From Linyphia triangularis (taxonomy: Eukaryota > Arthropoda > Arachnida > Araneae > Linyphiidae), in contig OZ021722.1 in NCBI GenBank assembly GCA_963978545.1, forward strand, positions 992,001 through 1,056,000: DNA of 64,000 nt, given 5' to 3'. Both the position numbers and the translations under genes were made by a program. This document shows positions 56,791 to 64,000 of the stretch, piece after piece (the first letter of the stretch is position 1; the number at the start of each line of letters is the position of its first letter). The notes beneath the pieces are model-generated. The model was given only the letters and a program-made list of their open reading frames with translations, was not told the DNA's origin and did not search any database.

Positions 56791-56971
56791 GGAGTGCGAG
56801 AAAGTGCTACTTTCGCCACTAAAAATGATCAAATAAAGTTTAAGTTTTTCCACGTTGTTATAAAATAGTTATATTTATGTTGCATAAATATAACTATTTT
56901 ATAACAACGTGGAAAAACTTAAACTTTATTTGATCATTTTTAGTGGCGAAAGTAGCACTTTCTCGCACTCC
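56791..56971. repeat. Perfect palindrome, 89-bp arms, 3-nt spacer
   Basis: The left arm 56791-56879 (GGAGTGCGAGAAAGTGCTAC ... TATATTTATG) and right arm 56883-56971 are exact inverted complements with spacer TTG. The arm sequence belongs to family C, also seen in single orientation at 58081-58230. Confidence 0.95.
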
Positions 56972-57103
56972 AACTAGTGGGAAATGAATACTTTTTAAAA
57001 CGAGACAAAATAATTATTTGACGAGTACGATAGCACGAGTCAACTAATTACACAGTTTTAAAAAAGTGATCTTCCGCACTTTAATTTTAGAAAAAAACTA
57101 CTA

Positions 57104-58015
57104 CAGGGTGTCCACAAATTAGTTGGGCAAATAGAAAACTCTTAAGGTAACCGAACACGTTCGGAGTACTTTTTTTTTTTTTAGAAATGTTTTAAGAAAC
57201 AATTTAATTGTATTTTTAATATTAGTACTACTAAACATTAGTAATTCATGCCTTAAATTTTAATTATATTCTGATAATTTTATAAAATTTTTAATTTTAT
57301 AGGAAATTTTGAAGAAATTTCCAAAAATCTTCAAAATTGCTAGATGAAAAATTATTGAGTTAGCTAAAAAAATAATACTACCAAATCAAACTGCATACTT
57401 ATATCTAGAGGAAATATTAATAAAATATAGAAAACTTTAATAAATAAATTTTTCAAATGTCATCGAAACATTAGTTCTTCGTTTTCAACGTTTTTAACGT
57501 GTTATTTTTTAAACAATGCTTCATGATTATATGTTAACACATATTTTATTCAAACTTTTTTAATATAACCTCTAGATAACAGTTCACAAAGTAAATTAAA
57601 AAAAAAAAAAAAGCAGCCGAAGAAATAGTTGATAACTTTTTTAGCTATTATCTTTCAAATATAGAAATTTATGCATAAAATTGAACCACGAGAAAAAAGC
57701 GTTTTAAGTTTAAAATATCATCATTTTACAAGTATCTGTCCTTAAAATATTTGCCCTTACTTTTGTTCTAATTGACCCACACTTAAAGTGAAGGCTGTTT
57801 TGAAAACTAGATAATGTAGTCAATAACATTATGCAATAAAAATAATTTTAGAAATTTCTTTGAAAATTGACTTTTCAACGTAGTCGGAAATAACAAGGCC
57901 TAATAAACAATTATTTTTTTGCATATAGAATGACATAAATTAATTGGGAAAAAATAATGGTTTCTAAGTTATTATTCAGATGTATTCGAACTCCAGACTT
58001 ATTTGTGAACACCCT
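57104..58015. mobile_element. Mariner/Tc1-like non-autonomous element
   Basis: The left end CAGGGTGTCCACAAATTAGT and the complement of the right end (AGGGTGTTCACAAATAAGTC) are inverted copies, with TA just outside the left end. The 0.9-kb interior is extremely AT-rich with no transposase. Confidence 0.6.
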
Positions 58016-58300
58016 AATAAACTAATGTTGTCAACTTCAGTCAATAAATCTCTTCTAAAAATGTCATTTCTATAGCAAAAATTAGAGCACGAGGTGTGCG
58101 AGAAAGTACTTTTTCACACTAGTACAGGAAAGTTACTCTCCTGCACTCCTCGTGGTAAAGTGCCACTTTCGTCACGATTTCTAACTAAAAATGATTAGAT
58201 AGAATTTAATTTTTTGCACGTTGTTATAAAAAAAATATTTCCTTTCCAGCAATTCAAAATAAAATTTCACTTTGTCGGTTTGATTTTTACTGATCTTTAA

Positions 58301-58435
58301 CCCACTGACGCGACGGTCATGCACGTATATATACGTCATTTGATTCCTAGTTTTTTCAGCAATACACAACATTTTTAAATTTATAAATAAAATTTTAAAT
58401 AAAATATTTTTATTAGGAAGATATTTTATAACCTA

Positions 58436-58483
<48 letters not shown>

Positions 58484-58564
58484 GTATTTGAATTAGAAAT
58501 ATAATTTAAAAACTATTGCAGGGAAAACTGTATAATTTCGACCATTCCCATGACCGTCAATGGG
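58301..58564. mobile_element. TTAA-bounded MITE containing a 42-A run
   Basis: It starts CCCACTGACGCGACGGTCAT and ends ATGACCGTCAATGGG, with TTAA at 58297-58300 and 58565-58568. A homopolymer of about 42 A lies at 58439-58480. Confidence 0.88.
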
Positions 58565-58568
58565 TTAA

Positions 58569-59319
58569 TGCAACCTTTGCATTATTTATTAAGTAAAAAA
58601 AGTAAGTGTTTATTTTTCAATTTAATTAATCTGGTATTAACAAGCGTTCTATAATAAAAAGTACAGCACATTTTATAGCAACAGACCCTACTTACGGAAA
58701 ATTTTTAGAGCCTAATTCCAGTCTGAGCATTGCTAAGGAATTGTCATTGCGATCTGTTAAGAATAATAAAATTTAACGAGCGCATATTTGTTTCGTCTCA
58801 TTTATACGAGTTCTTTCTGTTAGGCAATCAAATTTTATTCGTCTTATTATGAAACGAAATGCATTATTTGTTTCTTCAATGATCTTTCTTTTTATAATGC
58901 ATCAATACGATAAAATATATTTATGGATTTTTTTTATGATTCATAAAAGACTGGATTATTTGAAACAATTTGCTTTCAAAAATGCTTTTGAAAGGATATT
59001 GCTTTCTTTCAATGTGGATGAAAAATATATTAAAAATTGATACATATGCTATTGAAATTGATACATATACAATGTACTGCGATTTTTTTTTTTTTTGAGT
59101 AAAATTGTTTGGAAAAATGTTATAAAGTTGAGAGGAATTTAGAATCGTCATTTAGGTTGAAATTTCTTAAGATGTTTGTTTAATGACAAGGAAAATTGCC
59201 TTCTAAAAATACGATTTCATTTTGACCATTTACGATTTCAAAAATGAATAGTTTCAGTGACTTTGTCATAATTTTCTCTTTAAAAATAGAATGGGGCACA
59301 TTAAAAAGAGATAGTGATA
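58569..59319. other. No gene recognised
   Basis: AT-rich. A plus frame at 58849-59040 and a minus frame at 58921-59151 overlap and have no recognisable domain. Confidence 0.5.
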
Positions 59320-60480
59320 CTTTAACAATATAACTTGTAAAAACAAAATCTTTGATATAAATCTTTTATATACATTGCCAATTTTTATGTCTTGAGCTCA
59401 TATCGAGTTTCAGTGTTTGATTACTACCAACAAAAGATCCACTCCAATATATCTAATAACTTTTTTTTTCTGCCCTTAATTAATTTTTGCCCTTAATTTT
59501 TATTTTGCCCATAATTAATTTTTTTTGTAACTTAATTTGATACATTGTCCTCCACAACGAGTCTATTCGGCAAGATTCAGCTCGATTGAATGGCGACCCA
59601 AGTGGTTTAATTAACCCTCCAGAGATGTTGCCTCATCAATCTTAATAAGGGAAAGTTTGTCATTAAATATCGCCAAATTGAACATGTTTGAATTAAACTT
59701 GGTATCTAGAAAATAGAGTGTAAGTAAAATGTAATAAGTCTGGCAATAGAAATGTGGGTAAAATCAAACTTTAAGGGACAGCGATAGCCTCCAAAACTTG
59801 ATAGAATGCAACCGTATCTACAGCGATTGTATAAGTCACATTTCAGCGCGCTTGGTTCTCTGAAGATTGATTTATTCGTATTACGATGCTGTAATAGAAG
59901 CGCGTGTAAAAGTTTCCTTTCAGTGACAGACCCCAAAACTTTATATAAGGCAACTTTATCGACAACGAATGCAAATTTCAGATTGATTAGATGACGGCAA
60001 GTTGGTTTATTCGTATACGAAATGAAAATAAAAGTTTGTGTAGAATGCCGTGTTTTTCGTGACAGTGACATCCTCCAAAACTTAATGCAACCTTATCGAC
60101 AACGAATCTGTCAAATTTCAGTTCAATTGGATGAAGGAAAGTTTTTAGTTTATTCTTATTTAGAAGCAATAACAAGCGCGTGTAAAAGCAGCCTTTTAGT
60201 GATACTAACAGCCCTCAAAATGATATATTGCGAACTTAGCGACAACTGATCTATCTGTCAAATTTCAGCGTGATTGGAAGAAGGCAAATTAGTCACTTGG
60301 AATTTCGAAGCGTGTAAAAGCTACCTTTTAGTGACGGTGATATCCCTCAAAACTAGATAGAGTGCATCCAATCTATTTGCCAAGTTTGATTGAATGACGG
60401 TAAGTGGGTTAATTAAGCCTACGCAGATTTGCCCGGCAGCCACAAACAAACAAAATTGAAGCTAACACTAAACCTACCGT
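59320..60480 (-). repeat. Family D copy with amplified internal units
   Basis: Starts with the AATATAACTTGTAAAAACAAA head and ends with CAGATTTGCCCGGCAGCCAC. Between them, at 59740-60470, about five degenerate units of 135-145 bp repeat the motif series CGTGTAAAAG, TTTTAGTGAC, CCTCCAAAACTTGATAG, ATCGACAACGAATC, AAATTTCAG and GATTGGATGA. Other D copies have one or two such units. Confidence 0.75.
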
Positions 60481-61317
60481 CATTTTATGTATACCCATTT
60501 CTATCGGTCAAATAACAGCTTTTCAAATAAACATTATACTCTTTTCCAGTTGATTATGAATAATACAGAATTAAGCATAGGCAATAAAACGTAAAATAAT
60601 TATCACGTAATAATTAAAAAATATTTAATTTTTGGAGCTTTAGGAAGAAAGAATTTAACAATTTTTGATTCAAGTCTCAAAAGCCGTCATTTGACCGCGC
60701 TCTGGTAGATTCAGTCTTAATATAAAGGATTTAAAAAGATAATGCGACACATTAAAAAGTCATCAACAATTTAGTTTTACTACACTAAAATTAAAAAAAT
60801 CGATCAAATGCACATGCAAAAGAAATCAAACACAAAAAAAAAATCTTGGCGACATTTTGATGTACTCGGTTCAATTTAGGAAGAGAAACTGATTTGAAAT
60901 TTATGAGAATACAATTAAGCTAAGTGTAATTAGAAAAAGTTTTTGTCAACCCTTTATTCGAAACGAACTAAATGTGGTGGAATGATATTAGAAGTAAAAA
61001 AACGTAACAAAATTCTCAAATCACTTAATCTTAATTAGTTGAACGAATTTTTTGGATACGTTTTGCATTTTAATGAGAAGTAATAAAATTAAAAGATGAA
61101 ATAAATTGAGCTACTTTATTGTTTTCTTTAAGCCTTAAAATTGTAATACCTTTAAAATTATAATGTTTACATAAATTAATGTGTTCTAACATCTAAACTA
61201 GCTAAATACTAAATTGGCAGAGACAAGCATGTGACTATTGGCAGGAACAACTGGAGAGTTTTGTACACTTAACTAAAAAATTAACTAAAAAAAATGTATA
61301 GTTTACAGAAAAAATAG
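60481..61317. other. No gene; AT-rich
   Basis: No supported frame or repeat was noticed. Confidence 0.5.
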
Positions 61318-61662
61318 TTAATAGTTTAAAAAACTAAAAAACACGCTTTAATAGAAAAGTGAACTAAAAAGTAGAAAATAATTTTAAATAAGTTTGAAAT
61401 AAGAATAGAGTGATTAAGAAGAAATATTTATTTTATCGTAAAAAAGCGTGGGGTGCTTGATGTCAATTGTTGTAAATATTTAATGACAGTAAAAGTAGAG
61501 CCATTATGAAAATATATTAAAAAGCATCCCACGCTTTTTTATGATAAAATAAATATTTCTTGTTAATCGCTCTATTCTTATTTCAAACTTATTTAAAATT
61601 ATTTTCTACTTTTTAGTTCACTTTTCTATTAAAGCGTGTTTTTTAGTTTTTTAAACTATTAA
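61318..61662. repeat. Long inverted repeat, about 142-bp arms, 62-nt loop
   Basis: The left arm 61318-61459 (TTAATAGTTTAAAAAACTAA ... AAAAAGCGTGGGGTGCTT) and right arm 61522-61662 are near-perfect inverted copies; I see only a few mismatches (for example GGGGTGC against GGGATGC). No TSD or coding content. This may be a MITE not otherwise present in the window. Confidence 0.9.
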
Positions 61663-61699
61663 TTTCTTATACATATATACATAATAGATAGTCATGAAA

Positions 61700-61834
61700 T
61701 GAAAAAAAAATTCACGTCATTTCATTAAGAGAATTTTTGTACCAAATGTCAAAGGTTTATTCAAAGTAGTTTTTAAATGAACTGGGCTAAAAGATTGTAA
61801 CATAGGAAATTGTCCTCAACAGGATTTCCTCTTA
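61700..61834. mobile_element. MITE1 right-arm fragment, copy g
   Basis: CACGTCATTTCATTAAGAG, TTTGTACCAAATGTCAAAGG, GAACTGGGCTAAAAGATTG and AGGATTTCCTCTTAAGG match the right arms of the other copies. Confidence 0.68.
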
Positions 61835-62739
61835 AGGATGAGAAGTGATATTTAGAAATTTATTTAAAAATTGACCTTCCTTTTTTTTTAATGTCAAGCA
61901 TAGCGTAAAGTAGTTTCTCAATAGGTTCTTCATTAAAAGCATTTTTTTTTATGTCAAATACTTTATCATTTCATATATATCAGAATTTTTTTAATTTACT
62001 ATACTTAGTTGTTAATTGTTACTATACAAAGAAAAATAGAATTTTCAATAAATATTTTGGGTACATTAAATAATTTTTTTTGTTATATTCGTCATTTTTC
62101 AACGGGTGCCTCAGGCATCCTCCAACTTTCTAATATAATATACTAATGTTAGATCAAGCTCTCTCTAACAACTCGACAATCCAACCTGTTTCATACAAAG
62201 AGAGACAAAAGATGTTTAACAAAAGCAAAGATGTTGTCGACGTTGAATGTTCAGTGGATATTGGCTCAACTCCATCAACAGATGTTTGCATTTCATCCAA
62301 GTTTTACGGACGTATTATTTAGCGCGTAGTTTAACATGCTTGGAATAATTCAATTTTGGATTCAAATCACCACTGAACACATTTATTGTATTTATTCATT
62401 CTATTTGGAATAATAGTTTCGGTTTGAAATAATAGTATATTAAATATTTTTTAAAGCAAATCAGGATCTATAAATTCGTTAGTGAGTGAAATATTAGTAA
62501 CAAGATTTATTAGGCGGAAAGAGTTTTCCGGAGATTCATCCATTCGAGGAAAAATGCAAATTAGTTCCTCCTCAACTGAATTCGCTCCCAAGTTTAGTCA
62601 ATATAGAACAATCGCATACAATAGAAACTTAAAGTTGCATTTTACAGAAGCCTATGTCAGAAAAACTTCAAATATTCTAATTTGTCTACGCTTATTGATT
62701 AGGACAGAGATTATGTCCTAAATATTAAAAAATAAAATG
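61835..62739. other. No gene recognised
   Basis: A 79-codon plus frame at 62482-62721 lacks any recognisable domain. The block 62090-62330 is less AT-biased but has no clear frame. Confidence 0.45.
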
Positions 62740-63369
62740 AATATTTTAGGGTGATGTATTGGTTTAGGGTAATTTCCCTAAATATATAAAAAGGGTAATA
62801 TTTTAATATAATAACCCAAAGTATATTAAAAGGGTAATATTTTAGGGTAACTACCTAATATATATTAAAATGGTAATATTTTAGGGTAATTGCCCTAAAC
62901 ATATTAAAAGGGTAATATTTAGGGTAATTATAAAATATAAATATTTTATAATGTATTAAAAGTAATACTTAAACTATATTAAAATAGTAATATTTTATGG
63001 TAATTGCTTTAAACATATTAAAAGGGTTATATTTTATGGTAATTGCCCTAAACATATTAAAAGGGTTATATTTTATGGTAATTGCCCTAAACATATTAAA
63101 AGGGTAATATTTTATGGTAATTGCCCTAAACATATTAAAAGGGTAATATTTTACGGTAATTGCCCTAAACATATTAAAAGGGTAATATTTTACGGTAATT
63201 GCCCTAAACATATTAAAAGGGTAATATTTTACGGTAATTGCCCTAAATATATTAAAAGGGTAATACTTCAGGGTAATTAATCTAAATATATTAAAAGGAT
63301 AATATTTTAGGATAATTTCTCTAAATATATTGAAAGGGAAACATATTTTAGGATAATTACTCTAAATAT

Positions 63370-63447
<78 letters not shown>

Positions 63448-64000
63448 TGTTTTAAGGTAATTACTTTAAATATATAAGAGAAGTGTAATATTCTATCCTA
63501 AATATATAAAAAAGTAGAATATTTTAGGTTATTGTATTTTTTAAGAATAATTACCCTAAATATTAAAAATATAGAGTAATGTAATATCTACCCTAAATGT
63601 ATAAAAAAAAGTAGAATATTTTAGGGTAATTACGCTAAATATGAACTTAAAAATATTATTTTTTTTAAGTATTATTTTAAGGTAACTACCCCAAATTTAT
63701 AAAAAAAAAAAGATATCTTAGAATAATTGCCCTAAATATATAAAAAGTAGTATGTTTTAGGATAATGTAATCTATGTCCTGCTTATTAAACATGGCATAA
63801 ACTACACTGAATAAAGTAGAATATTTTAGGGTTATGTAATTTATGCCCTGCTCAAGAAGCAGGACATGGATTACATTACCCTAAGATAATTTACATTTTT
63901 TTTTATAAATATATTTAGGATTTTTACCCTAAAATATTACCCTTTTTTATATATTGAGGGTAATTATCCCAAAATAATACTTTAAAAATGTAGAATATTT
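62740..64000. repeat. 39-bp minisatellite, running off the window
   Basis: The core unit GGTAATTGCCCTAAACATAT plus TAAAAGGGTAATATTTTAC is nearly invariant at about 62980-63250 and diverges on both sides. Unit halves are partly self-complementary (GGGTAA, TTACCC/CCCTAA). Past 63890 the repeat also appears in inverted orientation (TACCCTAAAATATTACCC). A hairpin with ATGTAATC(T/C)ATGTCCTGCTT arms lies at 63764-63878. Confidence 0.92.
63379..63444. repeat. TA microsatellite
   Basis: About 33 consecutive TA dinucleotides lie inside the minisatellite. Confidence 0.95.

Larger units (their letters stand above)
56771..58230. repeat. Family C repeats, interrupted
   Basis: Blocks GGAGTGCGAGAAAGTGC, GCGAAAGTAGCACTTT, GACGAGTACGATAGCACG and (58081-58230) GAGCACGAGGTGTGCGAG match the complement of 22985-23275. 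The interior contains the perfect palindrome (56791-56971) and a mariner-like insertion (57104-58015). Confidence 0.6.

Noticed and set aside
62969..63211. 80-codon frame with a 13-residue repeat (MFRAIT(V/I)KYYPFN)
   Set aside because: The 13-residue period is exactly the 39-bp minisatellite unit.
62740..63900. Telomere-like TTAGGG/CCCTAA motifs
   Set aside because: The hexamers are isolated inside a 39-bp unit and are not tandem; arthropod telomeres are usually TTAGG arrays.

Overview
The window is AT-rich eukaryotic DNA packed with transposable elements. A BEL/Pao retroelement, tRNA-derived SINEs, Helitron-like repeats, many TTAA- and TA-flanked miniature elements, a Tc1 relic and a THAP/P-element-like relic together suggest an arthropod. 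An arachnid is plausible, but that is inference, because no diagnostic host gene is present. The only long intact coding region belongs to a retrotransposon. The best host-gene candidate is one short exon at 46128-46331.

Layout. 1-8199: a BEL/Pao element. The window opens in the last ~35 bp of its 5' LTR and includes the primer-binding site, an intact gag-pol frame and a very long 3' LTR (about 2.3 kb) carrying three tandem-repeat arrays. 8200-20170: foldback elements, a TTAA-bounded element, solo-LTR-like fragments, a palindromic MITE and Helitron-like repeats. 20170-30270: further copies of the same families, a SINE with perfect target-site duplication (TSD), and a complete Gypsy-type solo LTR with a 4-bp TSD. 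30270-33925: a second copy of that LTR split by a 3.07-kb hAT-like insertion with a perfect 8-bp TSD, which itself holds a SINE. 34000-36300: Helitron and foldback repeats. 36297-38873: a decayed THAP-domain transposon with inverted ends. 39300-41500: more repeats.

42470-46331 is the most repeat-poor stretch. It has a CpG-rich block and ends in an exon-like segment (polypyrimidine tract/AG acceptor, ATG, basic Gly-rich then poly-Gln protein, CAG/GTAAGA donor). I read it tentatively as the 5' part of a host gene whose remainder lies elsewhere. 46500-62700 returns to nested repeats, including a MITE that contains two different MITEs, a Tc1 relic inside an interspersed repeat, a perfect 89-bp-arm palindrome and a 142-bp-arm inverted repeat. 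62740-64000 is a 39-bp minisatellite with a TA microsatellite that runs off the window.

The repeats form a readable insertion chronology: Tc1 in family D; hAT in a Gypsy LTR with a SINE in the hAT; SINE in LTR-B; palindromic MITE in LTR-B; Helitron in MITE1; MITE2 and MITE3 in MITE1. Family names (A-E, LTR-B, MITE1-3) are labels of mine. All boundaries were read by eye.
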